A stretch of 64,000 nt of DNA from contig CAUYUJ010000345.1 of assembly GCA_963575745.1 (NCBI GenBank), positions 51,133-115,132 of the forward strand. Reading direction: 5' to 3'. Of the stretch, positions 10,801 to 20,880 are shown one piece after another (within the stretch, counting starts at the first letter, position 1; every line of letters starts with the position of its first letter). The position numbers and the translations under genes were made by a program. Below the pieces are notes generated by a model. The model was not told where the DNA came from. It made no database searches and saw nothing but the letters and a program-made list of their open reading frames with translations. The DNA is from Prorocentrum cordatum (Eukaryota > Sar > Dinophyceae > Prorocentrales > Prorocentraceae).

Positions 10801-11946
10801 CTCACATGCACGATCATGACGCTTACGAACTCGACGCCACCGCTTAGCTGTCCCCTTATACTCCTCCTGGACTCTCTCGTACTCCTCCTGTCCCACGTTA
10901 GCCCCGCCATATCGTGCCACCCTCCACCTCTTCCTGACCTTAAAGAACTCCTCCTTAATCAGTAAATCCTCCTCCGAATATCTGGGATAATCTGAAACAG
11001 GCTGACCATGAGAACGTGAGATATCCAAAGTCTCGCTGGCACCTTCAAGTATACTCTGTGTCATGACCTCAAAACCTACGTCCGTGTGGATCTGATTCAC
11101 GAGCTCGGGCTGGCAGATCGCTCTCTCCAAGCCGGCTGTATGCTGGAGCTCGAACCCTGGCTGAAGCTTCCAAGTCTTGAGCTGAGGCCGACGTCGATAC
11201 CTCAACTGAGCATGCTGGGCGGGCATCTCGGCACACAAGAGCTTGCGATCGCTAAACGTCCTTTCCGTCGCCTCGGACCGTGGGACCTGGGACGGCACAA
11301 CCCAAGAACAAGTCACCTCTGGAGTCATCCAAGAAGCTGGGACCGCAAGATAATCATAAACGTGCTCGTATGTGCTTGAATTGTGTCTCCAAGTAGGCTG
11401 ACGATTCCCAAAAGTGTTAGCTAGCTGCAACTTGAGGGCCCCCATGGTCTTCAGAAAGGCCCCCGAGTACATCTCCCGCATCCTGTTGGCTCTACTTTCG
11501 TCACCTCCACTAGACCTCCCCCTCTTACGTATAGGCCCATTCACCGCCTCCCCCGTAACCTCCACCCCATTGATCATGTGGTGCGGGAAAACCTCCACGT
11601 TGGCGTCAGCCGAAATAACAACCTCCTCAATGTGAAATCGCTTTTTGGCCGCAGAGACATGTGCAACAAGATCCGATAACACGTCCGTATAGAGCTTGAA
11701 ACTAGCGAGAAACCCTTCAGGAGAACGGCGCGCTTCACCCTGTGCACCCCGCTCAGACTCCTTATGAGGGAGATAGACAGAAACGAAGATGAGCTTGCGA
11801 AAGATCGCAATGACCCAGCGACGACCACACACAACATCGATAAGCAGATGTCTCCATACACCTCGGCACAAGATGGCAGCCCGTCTCCCCACGTTATCCC
11901 CCTCATCTGCCGAGCGATGTATGTCCCAACCCGCATCTGCAAGATC
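7810..11946 (-). CDS. LINE ORF2: endonuclease-reverse transcriptase-RNase H
   Basis: Residues are numbered from the GTG at 11892; the frame stays open up to the TAG at 11949. The C-terminal part of an EEP endonuclease is present: SADAN (about 95-99), PTW (~167) and SDRKLL (214-219), where the usual catalytic His of SDH is Arg. The reverse transcriptase has GRATGADG (~455), motif A ASADIEKAFD (Asp590) and motif C WADN (695-698, normally FADD/YADD). The region from about 980 to 1060 is a Ser/Arg-rich linker. The C terminus carries the four RNase H motifs in the order GDSQ (Asp1180), NDEAD (Asp1241), FDGG (Asp1281), QAEL (Glu1338), which is a circular permutation. The protein would nick DNA and reverse-transcribe its own mRNA. 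The frame is intact to the TGA at 7812, but SDR and WADN cast doubt on activity. Confidence 0.9.
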   Translation of the reverse strand, partial: DLADAGWDIHRSADEGDNVGRRAAILCRGVWRHLLIDVVCGRRWVIAIFRKLIFVSVYLPHKESERGAQGEARRSPEGFLASFKLYTDVLSDLVAHVSAAKKRFHIEEVVISADANVEVFPHHMINGVEVTGEAVNGPIRKRGRSSGGDESRANRMREMYSGAFLKTMGALKLQLANTFGNRQPTWRHNSSTYEHVYDYLAVPASWMTPEVTCSWVVPSQVPRSEATERTFSDRKLLCAEMPAQHAQLRYRRRPQLKTWKLQPGFELQHTAGLERAICQPELVNQIHTDVGFEVMTQSILEGASETLDISRSHGQPVSDYPRYSEEDLLIKEEFFKVRKRWRVARYGGANVGQEEYERVQEEYKGTAKRWRRVRKRHDRACELYRIRDGVRRRPVITHMYVDGVLTRDQEKWIEGLRRHGLLRYSSDPHRQDTNACLDELKNQCKALRDSGEPHRNPINMGLLLEARSRLREGRATGADGVSSSVLKALPWEALRHILTLFRLLYDQKHVSPKSWREILVCLMPKNPKARDFEETRALSLLSHFGKLYSSCLCILLEHRVRQAAPPGCNLSGFIAGHKCYEVTAPLKRLAQHGVVWGKEESLYLASADIEKAFDNFTVRCAAEALLFHHVHPALVYAVFESYACNTAEISFQQCSTTISWDTCIRTGSLEAPLLFVAQTLRMLSPVTAGWRQSGYGVRLTDEASNLLVNHWLWADNILLAAASRRELTHMLEDLTGVLHRFGFNWKASSMEFLACGVQGPLQDIRLPVPGLLPAEVGRKRSRGASQSAAGPSEEMIVRQVERMEVLGTLLDVRFQDHEDIKHRLEKARRVFMSEISFYSSPVVPLRCKFQRYDSRVRSCFLYGLEGTTLDSGSLQQIHAAEGNFLSTMRRLKKKITESWGEYWGRRIKGGRRLLKWARKPSMVQLALHRQWLFAKHVVSTIHEEHSRVDEDALSQGILYHEPRDPDIFGGSQRSLELSVPSPTPNARQRNSSCRRKAQSASSLENRSVRRRISENTAHEHHDSQHVHEPVRKRVRHTYAREEEGGLPTASMQSALTMMHASGEWTEQRDVHVRALPGGRRFTRACRHRVLTGLRPWFEIFEHTHGVHWDRTMVWNETGWRSFLVGTLAALDLDDLLDFCLLRDPFTGEFKQEEEGEEKSEEQQRRENERVAKRLAAINDDETTWRGEGGGYGLELRGDSQCVVRWLNGRYRCHNEVYRRTIKGMQNRLHIMSEDHHLVTAEVGRDMWKWVYREGNDEADHETHLAREGKVTSDVRWNHNTLYHIRSGHYIVRALRGAFDGGRCERGTSCGWVMDAYLVPSLPPHQLPPGLVQGGWHPGVGRRGFMIPSHCTITQAELAAAHSLLNGIAEMCIHVQLGR

Positions 11947-11949
11947 CTA

Positions 11950-12078
11950 GTCGTGTAAGAACTGGCTCTCTTGGACCCCGACGATGGAAATCTTTAATTC
12001 GGCAATGTGATTCATGCAATCGGAGGTGTATCTTCCCAACCTCCGAACGTTCCAACCTCCAACAGAAGCTGGGCACCG
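11950..12078 (-). pseudogene. N-terminal part of the LINE EEP endonuclease, between two stop codons
   Basis: Between the ORF1 stop (TGA, 12081-12079) and a TAG at 11949-11947, the same frame reads VGGWNVRRLG, then ISIVGVQES. These match the first two EEP motifs (WN and the metal-binding QE). The rest of the domain follows directly after the TAG in the same frame, so this is the start of the ORF2 product. Expression would need readthrough of the TAG, reassignment of TAG, or an intact sibling copy. No ATG starts this stretch; a Met occurs only after the WN motif. Confidence 0.75.
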
Positions 12079-13614
12079 TCACGAGCTGCTGTCCACCTGC
12101 CTCTCCCAAGTCTTGCAGTCCAGACCTGAATCGATGTGCTGGACCCGCTCGGCCACGAACTTCCATCCCACGGTATCCGTCCACGTACCTACACACACTT
12201 TATCACTCTGACTATCCTTCTGCAGGTATGCCCAAGCCTTCGCAGGCCCTTCAGGCTCAAAAGTGATGAGAGCGGTGGCAACAGTCTTGAGCTTATGAAA
12301 GATCGCAGTCGCCTTGCGAGTCTCCCCAACTCGACGTCGGTCCTGTGGTGCAGGTTGGACAAACCAACCGAGGTGTCGATCTTTGCATGGTCCAAAACTG
12401 TTCTGGCAACCGACCAGATCAGGGCAAGAACTGGACCAGGCTGAGGCCCACTCGTTGCGTACTTCCCAGACCGTCTCTTTCGAAGTCCCTGGCATGAAGT
12501 ATATGCGAAACTTGGTCACACCAAATCGATTGGAAGCGATATCCCCGTCCGTCCTACCCCTGTCGAAGATCTTAATAACGTCACTCTCCCGTGCTTGCGA
12601 TAGTGTGTACAACTTACCTATCATGTTCCTAACCGTGGCGACCTGGATCTTGGCCTTATCTCGAGTTTCTACCTTTCGGGGGTCCTCTTGCGCGAAGCCG
12701 CTCACCTGGATCCAAGTCGGGACATGTGGTACAAAGGGCCTCTGGAAGTCAGCAGTACGAGAGTCACGAGTAGACGCACCTCCCAGAGATGATGAATCTG
12801 CCCAGGGATCCCTAGAGTTCATCTGAGCCTGAAGTGCTTTGATCTCTTTCGCCTGGGCCTCCTGAGCTGAACGAATCTCCTGCACCGACGAAGCAATAGG
12901 GGCAACCTGCTCTGATACCCTCGTTTGAATCTGCTCTTTGATGTCAACAGAGCTCTGCATAAGCATCCTCTGCATATCTTCACGCATGGCATCGAACTGT
13001 GTACGGAGCATAGTGGCCAGATCTCCTGCTTCACCTCCTCCTCCTCCACTACTACCACTTCCATTCCCACTACCTGCCCCTCCTCCACCACCCTCGGCAT
13101 CACCAAGAAGATGTCTATCTTCCAAGAGCTTCCTCTGTCGCTTCTCTCCGTTGCCCTCGGTTCCCATATCATCATCAGAAGTCGGAACCATCTTTCTCTT
13201 AAGATCACACTGCCAACAACTGGAAGTAGGATACCGATAAGCTCGACAAGTAGGGCACCTACTAGCCTCCAGATCTCGATAGTGTTCGTCCTCGAGTTCT
13301 TCAAGAAACTTATCCCAACCCCGTGAAGGTGAATGTCGGTACGTGATGAGATCTGCTGCAACAAAAACGGTCAAAGTGTCCTTCTCAACTGCCAGAGCAA
13401 AACTGGTAAGTGCTGGGCTCCCAAGAGTATCACAAGCAAACAGCAAAGATACAAGTGCAACAAGTAGCGGCCTTGCGCCTCCAGCGGCACGTGTGGGCTC
13501 ACCCACTAACACAAGCAGAGAACAAATGCAGCGACCTATGCGCAGCACGTCCAGGAGGTTGCAGCCGACGAAGTACACGAACTTATGGGCCAGCGCGCAC
13601 CCACGCGCGCCCAC
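12079..13614 (-). CDS. LINE ORF1 protein
   Basis: Open frame of 511 codons, probably an RNA-binding chaperone that packages the LINE RNA. Residues ~120-136 form a CxxC...CxxC ribbon (Cys120, 123, 133, 136). A Gly/Ser linker covers ~174-194. Residues ~198-265 are heptad-like (RTQFDAMREDMQRML...IKALQAQM) and predict a coiled coil. The C-terminal ~240 residues have no motif I can name. The frame begins at a non-ATG codon and stays open to about 13738. The first ATG is at 13191-13189, after the ribbon, so the true start is unclear. It ends in TGA and lies in the same frame as ORF2. Confidence 0.75.
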   Translation of the reverse strand: MGARGCALAHKFVYFVGCNLLDVLRIGRCICSLLVLVGEPTRAAGGARPLLVALVSLLFACDTLGSPALTSFALAVEKDTLTVFVAADLITYRHSPSRGWDKFLEELEDEHYRDLEASRCPTCRAYRYPTSSCWQCDLKRKMVPTSDDDMGTEGNGEKRQRKLLEDRHLLGDAEGGGGGAGSGNGSGSSGGGGGEAGDLATMLRTQFDAMREDMQRMLMQSSVDIKEQIQTRVSEQVAPIASSVQEIRSAQEAQAKEIKALQAQMNSRDPWADSSSLGGASTRDSRTADFQRPFVPHVPTWIQVSGFAQEDPRKVETRDKAKIQVATVRNMIGKLYTLSQARESDVIKIFDRGRTDGDIASNRFGVTKFRIYFMPGTSKETVWEVRNEWASAWSSSCPDLVGCQNSFGPCKDRHLGWFVQPAPQDRRRVGETRKATAIFHKLKTVATALITFEPEGPAKAWAYLQKDSQSDKVCVGTWTDTVGWKFVAERVQHIDSGLDCKTWERQVDSSS

Positions 13615-13695
13615 GGCCGCCCAGGGGGCAGCCTGAGGAGACAGGCTTGAGGAGGCCCCCGACGGGCCAGGCCACCGCTGAGATCCCCGAGGAGG

Positions 13696-14081
13696 GACAG
13701 CAGCAACCTGGTCACCGCCGGGAACCTCGTAGAGCTCCTAGCATGCCTAAGAGTGTTCAGCATAAAAAGAAAGGGCTTCTAGAAGCATTTCTCAGAACAG
13801 AGAAAACATGATTGTTTCCATGTCGACATAAAGTTGGTTTCGCCAAGTGTTTTGAAAGTAAAAATCCATCTAGAGAGCTGATATTAAGATGGGAGGCCCT
13901 CATAGTCGTCTACAGGTGCGAAAAATCTGCTTCCTCAAAATAAATGGTCAAATATCTTTCAAATATTCGCAAAACCACCCAAAAGTTGTCACTTTGTCCG
14001 TCGGTGCTGGGTCGGCCAACTAGCTCCACCCCGCGCCGGAATTCCTCTAGCTCATCGATGTCGAAGAGCTCTACGAGGTAC
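13696..14081 (-). repeat. block M (variant a), reverse
   Basis: Truncated hairpin module ('ggtcaccgccgggaacctcg') followed by a full variant-a body ('ccctcatagtcgtctacagg', 'agctccaccccgcgccgg'). It ends 'gagctctacgaggta' at about 14076 and joins directly to the next hairpin module. Confidence 0.75.
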
Positions 14082-15235
14082 TGGGCGCCGGCGGTAAACC
14101 GTCAACCTTTCTTACCGCCGGGGGACTCGTAGAGCTTCCTGACAATATATAATGTCGAAAAAAATTGCAGAGAACGAATAGTTTTCCAAGCGATTCCAGA
14201 CCTCTCGATGCAACAGCCGAACGCCCCCCGATGCTTCTGGATTGTCTTCTGTACGAGCTCTGTAGCTCTCCTACAGCCCGAGTTACGTGCGTCAATCGAC
14301 AGCACCTCTCAAGATGACTCGAACAAAACGAATAGTTTGCAAACCCAGCTCGAGTATCAGACCGAGTTTAGACCTCTCAATGCGACAGACGGACGCGTCT
14401 GATGTCTCCGAATCGATTCCTGTGATTACCCGCCCTGCAGCGCCCCTACAGCCCGAGCTTAGTGCAGAAAGCCGACAGCATCTTTCAGAATGACTCGAAT
14501 AATACGAACAGTTTCGCGGACCGAGTTCGGGCAGCAGACAGAGTTCGGAGCTCTGGATTCGAAAGGCGGACGCACCTGATGTCTCCGAATACATTCCAGT
14601 GATTACCAGCCATGCAGCCCCCCACAGCCCGAGTTGAGTGCAGAGAACCGACAGCACCTCTCAAGATGACTCGAACAATACGAACACTTTCGCAATTGCA
14701 GACCGAGTTCAGCGCTCTCGATTCAACAGAGAAACGCTACTGATGATTCTGAATCGGTTTCTGTGAGTATCAGCCCTGTAGCTGTCCTATAGCTCGAGTT
14801 AAGTACAGAAAACCGAGAGCGTCTGTCAAGATGACTCGAATAATACGAATAGGTTTGCGGACCTAGCTCGGATACCGAGTTCAGACCTCTCGATGCAACA
14901 TACGAACGCGCCTGATCATTCTGAATCGATTAACTGGGCTTACCAGCTCTGTAGCTGTCTTATATCTCGGGCTAGTTTCAGTATACCGACAGCGCGAATC
15001 AAGATGACTCGAAACGGCCGATCCCGCCACAGTGCTTTTTGGCAGTGAAAGGTACCCGATCGAGCTGAAATCAAGATGGCGAGCGGAAGTAAGATCGAAT
15101 ATCACGGGAAAAATACTAGAGCTCGAACGAATGGTAGTATTTCGAGAACAAAATTTTCAACCGACCAAAATTTCTCAAAATGTCCGTCGAGATTTTTCGA
15201 GCCAACTAGCTCTCCAGCGCACCGGAATTACTGGG
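14082..15235 (-). repeat. Sat177 array with hairpin end, reverse
   Basis: Hairpin module 'gggcgccggcggtaaacc', 'ctcgtagagcttcctgac', then about five ~177-bp units and block H ending near 15232. It closely matches the arrays at 4.0 and 5.1 kb. Confidence 0.85.
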
Positions 15236-15630
15236 AACCGGCGGTAAACCGTCAACCAGGTTACCGCCGGGACCCTCGTAGAGCTCTTCTCTCACACCGC
15301 GCTCCTCAGAACACAGGGAGTAAGCTTCTGGAGCGAGCAACGAAAAAATCGAAAAATCGCGTTTTCTGTTTCTATCCAAGGTCTTGCTCCAAGTGTTTTG
15401 ATGGTAATACAGCAGCTACGGACCTGAAAACTTTACTGGCAGACGCGTCTTCACCCACTACAGGTGCGTAAACTCTGCTTTCTCAAAATGAATTGTGAAA
15501 TATCTTTCAAATATTCGTAAAACCATCCAAAAATTATCACTTTGTCCTTTCTCGCCGGGTCAACCAACTAGCTCCACCCCGCGCCGGAATTCCTCTAGCT
15601 CATCGATGGCGAAAGGCTATACGAGGTACT
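15236..15630 (-). repeat. block M (variant b), reverse
   Basis: Hairpin module ('ggcggtaaaccgtcaacc' paired with 'ggttaccgcc'), then a variant-b body ending in the block M start at about 15560-15628. Confidence 0.7.
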
Positions 15631-15960
15631 GGGCGCCGGCGGTAAACCGTCAACCTTCGTTACCGCCGGGGGACTCGTTGAGCTTCCTGACAACATGTAA
15701 TGTCGAAGAAAATTACACTGAAAAAATAGTTTTTCAGCCCAAGCAATTTCACACCTTTCCGATGTAACAGCCGAACGCCCCCGATGCTGGATTGTCTTCT
15801 GTACGAGCTCTGTAGCTCTCCTACAGCTCAAGTTACGTGCGTAAATCGACAGCGCCTCTCAACATGACTCGAACAATACGAATAGTTTGGCAAACCTAGC
15901 TCGAGTAGCAGACCGAGTTCAGACCTCTGCATGCGACAGGTTCACTATGAGTCGGAATGT
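15631..15960 (-). repeat. truncated Sat177 copy with hairpin end, reverse
   Basis: Hairpin module, 'gacaacatgtaatgtcgaag', and a little over one satellite unit. It breaks off near 15940, where 'cactatgagtcggaatgttg' begins; that sequence recurs at 17748 and 31398. Confidence 0.7.
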
Positions 15961-16821
15961 TGGTAGGTGCTCGGTGTTCTCAACTTCAGTCGAGCTGGAA
16001 GCTCTACGAGTCTCCCGGCGGTAACCAAGGTTGACGGTTTACCGCCGGCGTCCAGTTCCTCTAGCTCATCGATAACGAAGATCTCTACGAGGTAAGTTGC
16101 CACATTGTTTCTTTTGGTCGGGTCGGCCAACTAGCTCCACCCCGCGCCGGAATTCCTCTAGCTCATCGATGCCGAAGAGCTCTGCGAGGTAAGAGAGCCT
16201 TCGGGGACGGGAAATAACTCGTAGAGCTTCCCTTAGAGAGTCATACCTCGTAGAGCTCTTCGGCATCGATGAGCTAGAGGAATTCCGGCGCGGGGTGGAG
16301 CTAGTTGGCCCAGCCGGCCGAGGCGACAATGTGATAACTTTTGGGTGGTTTTGCAAAAATTTGAAAGATATTTGACCATTTTTTATTTTGAGAAAGCAGA
16401 TTTTTACGCCGAGCATTGGCGTATGAACTCCTCTCTGACAGCAGCTCAGCTCTCTCGATGCATGTTTGCATGAGTTGACTTCCAGGAACTGAGCGAATAT
16501 GAACATCGAAAAAAATCGAATTTCATGATTTTCGAAAAATCTATATTTTTCCACTCTGTGTCGATTCTCTGCACTCATACCAGTGAGAGGAGCTCTACGA
16601 GGTTCCCGGTGGTGACGAGGTTGACGGTTCACCGCCGGCGCCAGTAACTCGTAGAGCTTCCCTTTAGCAAGTTACTGCTGGAAGCTTAAGAGTACCTGGT
16701 AGAGCTCTTCGGCATCGATGAGCTAGAGGAATTCCGGCGCGGGGTGGAGCTAGTCGGTCGACCCGGCCAGAAAGGACAAAGTGATCACTTTTGGGTGGTT
16801 TCGCGAATATTTGAAAGATAT
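15961..16821 (+). repeat. block M fragments and one complete variant-c copy
   Basis: A forward hairpin (16010-16053) is followed by two partial block M ends. A complete forward variant-c copy runs from 'tacctcgtagagctcttcgg' (16236) to its hairpin (~16598-16645). After it come a short block H start (16645-16680) and another partial block M (16688-16820). Confidence 0.65.
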
Positions 16822-17800
16822 GACTCGTAGAGCTTCCCTAAGCTAGTTGCTGGAAGCTTAAGAGTAATTCCAGCGCGCTGGAGAGCTAGTTGGCCAGAAA
16901 AATCTCGACGGAACTTTTGATGACTTTTGCTCGGTTCAAAATTTTGCTTTCGAAATTTGACCATGCGTTATCTAGTATTTTTTCCCGTGATATTCGATCT
17001 TATTTCCGCTCGCCATCTTGATCTCAGCTCGATCGGGTAACTTTGAAGGCCAAAAAGCACTCTGGCGGGATCGGCCGTTTCGAGTCATCTTGATACGCGC
17101 TGACGGTTTTCTCAACATAACTCGAGCTTTAGGACATCTACAGAGCTGGTAAGCACAGCTAATCGATGCAGAATGATTAGGCGCGTTCGCCTGTTGAATC
17201 CAGAGGTCTGAACTCGGTCCGTGAGCCGAGCTGGGTCCGCAAATCTATTCGTATTATTCGAGTCATCTTGACAGAAACTCTCGGTTTTCTGTACTTAACT
17301 CGAGCTGTAAGACAGCTACAGAGCTGATATTTACAGAAACTGATTCAGAATCTTCAGTTGCGTTTGTCTGTCGAATCCAGAGCTCTGAACTCGGTCTTCT
17401 GCCCGATCTAGAATCGCGAAATTATTGGTACTGGTCGAGTCATCTTGAGAAGTGCTCTCGGTTTTCTTCACTCAACTTGCGCTGAGAGAGGGCTACAGTA
17501 CTGGGTGTCATATAAACCGATGTAAAGAGACCATGCGCGTCCGCCTGTCGAATCCAGAGCTCTCAACTCGGTCTGCTCGAACTAGGTTCGCGAAATTTTT
17601 GTATTGTTCGAGTCATCCTGAGAGATGCTGTCGGTTTTCTGCACTAACCTCGAGCTGTAGGGGGGCTGCGGGGCTGGTAATGACAGGAGTCGATTCGCAG
17701 ACATCAGACGCGTCCGCTTGCGCATTCAGAGGTCAAAAAATATTCACTATAAGTCAAAATGTTGGTAGGTGCTGTCGGTTTTCTTAACTTAAGTCGAGCT
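16822..17800 (+). repeat. block H plus Sat177 array, forward
   Basis: The start 'actcgtagagcttcccta' leads into block H ('ggaattaagatc' side is absent here; 'gatattcgatcttatttccg' is present at ~16990), then about four satellite units carrying 'cgagtcatcttga'. The array is cut at about 17745. Confidence 0.75.
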
Positions 17801-18130
17801 TGGAAGCTCTACGAGTTCCCCGGCAAAACCAAGGTTCACGCTTTATCGCCGGCGCCCAGTTTGACAATTCATTTTGAGAAAGCAGATTGTTCGCACCTGT
17901 AGTGGGTTATTTCGGGTCTGTCAGTAAAATTTTCAGGTCTATAGGTGCAGTATTACTATTAAATCACTTGACGGAACCGACGTTGAATAAAAACAGAAAA
18001 AACATGTTTTTTCGAATTTTTTTTTCTCGCTCCAGAATCTTTCTCTATGTGTTCCGACGATCGCCCTGTAAGGAAAGAGCCTACGAGGTTCCCGGCGGTG
18101 ACCATATTTACGATTTACCGCCCATCCCAG
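17801..18130 (+). repeat. degenerate hairpin plus block M (variant b), forward
   Basis: Two degenerate hairpin modules (17803-17858 and 18085-18130) bracket a variant-b body that starts inside the block at 'tttgacaattcattttgag'. This shows that the hairpin end can be fused to an internal position of block M. Confidence 0.65.
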
Positions 18131-18555
18131 GTAATTTCGGGGCGCTGAAGAGCTAGTTGGCAAGAAAAATCGGACGGACCTTTCGGTGACTGTTCGTCGG
18201 TTGAAAATTTTGTTCTCGAAATTCAACAATCCGTTTGAGCTCTAGTATTTTTTCCCATGATATTCGATCTTATTTTCGCTCGCCATCTTCATCTTAGCTC
18301 GATCGGGTACCTTTCACTGCCAAAAAGCAGGCAGGCGGGATCGACCGTTTCGAGTCATCTTGACGCGATGACGGTTTTCTGAAGATAACTCGAGCTTTAA
18401 GACAGCTACAGAGCTGGTAAGCACAGGTAATCGACGTGGAATGATTAGGCGTGTTCGCCTGTTAAACCTAGAGATCTGAACTCGGTCTGCTAGCCGAGCT
18501 AGGTTCGCAAACCTATTATATTATTCGAGTCATCTTGACAGACACTCTCGGTTTT
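18131..18555 (+). repeat. block H and partial Sat177, forward
   Basis: Head block starting at 'aatttcggggcgctg', with 'gatattcgatcttattttcg', followed by about 1.3 satellite units. It is interrupted at 'ttttctgta' by the next hairpin module. Confidence 0.7.
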
Positions 18556-18845
18556 CTGTACTGGCGCCGGCGGTGAACCGTCAACCTGGTCAACGCCGGG
18601 AGCCTCGTAGAGCTCCTTTCACGCGTAAGAGTGGTCAGAGTCGAAAAAGAAAGCTCCTGGGAATATTTCTCGAAAAGGGGGACAAATGATTTTGTTTGCG
18701 TCGACATGAAGATGGTTGCTCCAAGTGTTTTGATAGTAAAAAGGCGCCTGCAGGGCTCATACTAAGACGGAGAGGCCCTCATAGTCGTTTACAGGTGCGA
18801 AAAATCTGCTTTCTGAAAATGAATTGTGAAAGATCTTTCAAAACT
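18556..18845 (-). repeat. block M (variant a), reverse, 3' truncated
   Basis: Hairpin stem ggcggtga with 'caacgcc' (one arm mismatched), then a variant-a body ending at 'gatctttcaaa', where the next hairpin module begins. Confidence 0.7.
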
Positions 18846-19930
18846 GGGCGCCGGCGGTAAACCGTCAACCTTTCTTACCGCCGGGGGACTCGTAGAGCTT
18901 CCTGAGAATATATGTGGAACAGAATTTCAGAGAACGACTAGTTTTTGAGCCCAAGCGATTATAGACCTCTCAAGATGACTCTAACGAAACAAACGAACAG
19001 TTTTCCAATCGAGCTCGAGTATGAAACCGAGTTCAGACCTTTGAATGCGACAGGCGGACGCTTCTGATGTCTGCGGATCGATTCCTGTGATCACCAGCTC
19101 TGCAGCCCCCCCATACAGTCTGAGTTAAGTGCAGAAAACCGAGAGTACCTCTGAGAATGACTCAAATAATACAACAGTTTCGCAGGTCTCGTTCGAGCAG
19201 CAGACCGAGTTCCGAGCTCTCGCTTCGACGAACGGACGCGCCTGATGTCTCGAAATCGATTCCTGTGACCAGCAGCACTGCAGCCCTTCCCCAGAACGAT
19301 TTAAGTACAGAAAACCGAGAGCACTTCTCAAGATGACTCGAACAATACCAATAGGTTCGCGAACCTAGCTCGGGGAGCAGGCCGATTTCAGAGCTCTTGA
19401 TTCAACAGACGAACGTGCCTGATAATTCTCCATCGATTTCTGTGATTATCAGCTCTGTGGCTGCCCTACAGATCGAGTTAAGTACGAAAAACCGAGAGCG
19501 TCTGCTACAATGAGTCGAATAATACGAATAGGTTTGCGACCCTAGCCCGGCTAGCAGACCGAGTTCAGACCTCTGGATTCAACAGGCGAACGCGCCTGAT
19601 CATTCTCAATGCATTAGCTGTGCTGACCAGCTCTGTAGTTGTCCTGGAGCTCGAGTTATCTTGAGAAAACAGATAGCGCGTATCAAGATGACGAAACGGC
19701 AGTTCCCGCCTGCCTGCTTTTTGGCCTTCAAAGTTACCCGATCGAGCTGAGATCAAGATGGCGAGCGGGGATAAGATCAAATATCAGGGGAAAAAATACT
19801 AGAGCTCTAACGAATGGTCAAATTTCGAGAACAAAATTTTCAACCGACCAAAAGTCAGCAAAAGGTCTGTCGAGATTTTTCTTGCCAACTAGCTCTCCAG
19901 CTCCCCGGAATTACTCTGAAGCTTCCATAA
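18846..19930 (-). repeat. Sat177 array with hairpin end, reverse
   Basis: Hairpin module, then about five satellite units and a complete block H ending near 19955 ('gaagctctacgagttac'). Confidence 0.8.
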
Positions 19931-20133
19931 CTTGCTAAGGAAGCTCTACGAGTTACTTGTAAGCGTCCAAAATCCGGATAGCGAGGCATGGCGCGGAGCG
20001 CAGAGCGCTCCAAAGCGCCGCGCGGCGACCGCTGCCAGGCCGCCTGGAACGATGCGTGGGGCGCTGGAAACCTCGCAGGAAACGCCTGCGAGGGCGTCTT
20101 GTACGACGCGCGGGGCCCTGTGAACCCACCACG
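19931..20133. repeat. block G fragment
   Basis: Contains 'agcgtccaaaatccgg' and a GC-rich segment that recurs in inverted orientation at 23271-23500. No gene is visible. Confidence 0.55.
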
Positions 20134-20525
20134 ACTGGCGCCGGCGGTGAACCGTCAACCTGGTCACCGCCGGGAATCTCGTAGAGCTCCTCTCACTGGT
20201 AAGATTGCAGAAAATCGACACAGAGTGAAAAATGACAGATTTTTCGAAAATCTTTATTTTCGATTTTTTCGATGTTCATATTCGCTCAGTTCCCGGACGT
20301 CAACTCATGCAAAAATGCACTGGGAGAGCTCAGCTGCTGTTAGAGAGAAGTTCATATGCCAATGCTCGGCGTAAAAATCTGCTTTTTCAAAATAAATGGT
20401 TAATATCTTTCAAATTTTCGCGAAACAGACCAAAAGTTGCCACATTGTCCTTTCTGGCCGGGCGGTCGAACTAGCTCACCCCGCGCCGGAATTCCTCTAG
20501 CTCATCGATGCCGAGGAGCTCTACG
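20134..20525 (-). repeat. block M (variant c), reverse, full length
   Basis: Runs from the hairpin 'ctggcgccggcggtgaacc' to 'gagctctacgaggta', including the variant-c signature 'tcgatgttcatattcgctc'. It serves as a good reference copy. Confidence 0.8.
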
Positions 20526-20880
20526 AGGTACACCTCTGCCTAGGAGCCTGCGAGAACTGGCGAAGCTCTGCCGAAGCGCCCCGCGCACCCTTGAGCCACG
20601 CGTATTGGGAAACGCTAGGAAGCCACGCTCCCGGACCCGCTGCGACCTCCGGCAACTCACTGCGAGGATCGTGGACCGGCAGAAGTGGGCGTGTCCCCCT
20701 CACCACCCACCTCCGGCTTCTTCTCTGGAACCCTTAGCTTTCCAAGGAGCTCTCCAGGAAAATTGCCAAACCACCCAAAAGTGATCACTTTGTCCTTTCT
20801 GGCCGGGTCGACTAACTAGCTCCACCCCGCGCCAGAATTCCTCTAGCTCATCGACGACGATAAGCTCTACGAGGTACTCA
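20526..20880. repeat. block G fragment plus partial block M end
   Basis: The GC-rich part (20526-20760) has 'ctcccggacccgctgcgacc' and recurs inverted at about 29600-29720. A block M end follows, finishing 'gctctacgaggtac' at 20875. Confidence 0.6.

Larger units (their letters stand above)
7622..13695 (-). mobile_element. LINE-type (non-LTR) retrotransposon
   Basis: Minus-strand element containing ORF1 (12079-13614) and ORF2 (7810-11946, plus a short upstream piece), then a repetitive 3' region (7655-7800). It sits between truncated block M pieces, so it probably inserted into that repeat. The left edge abuts 'atctttcaaa'. The right edge abuts a truncated hairpin module at about 13700. I could not identify a clear target-site duplication or poly(A) tail. 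No in-frame ATG precedes 13191, which suggests a missing 5' end or an upstream spliced start. Confidence 0.8.
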
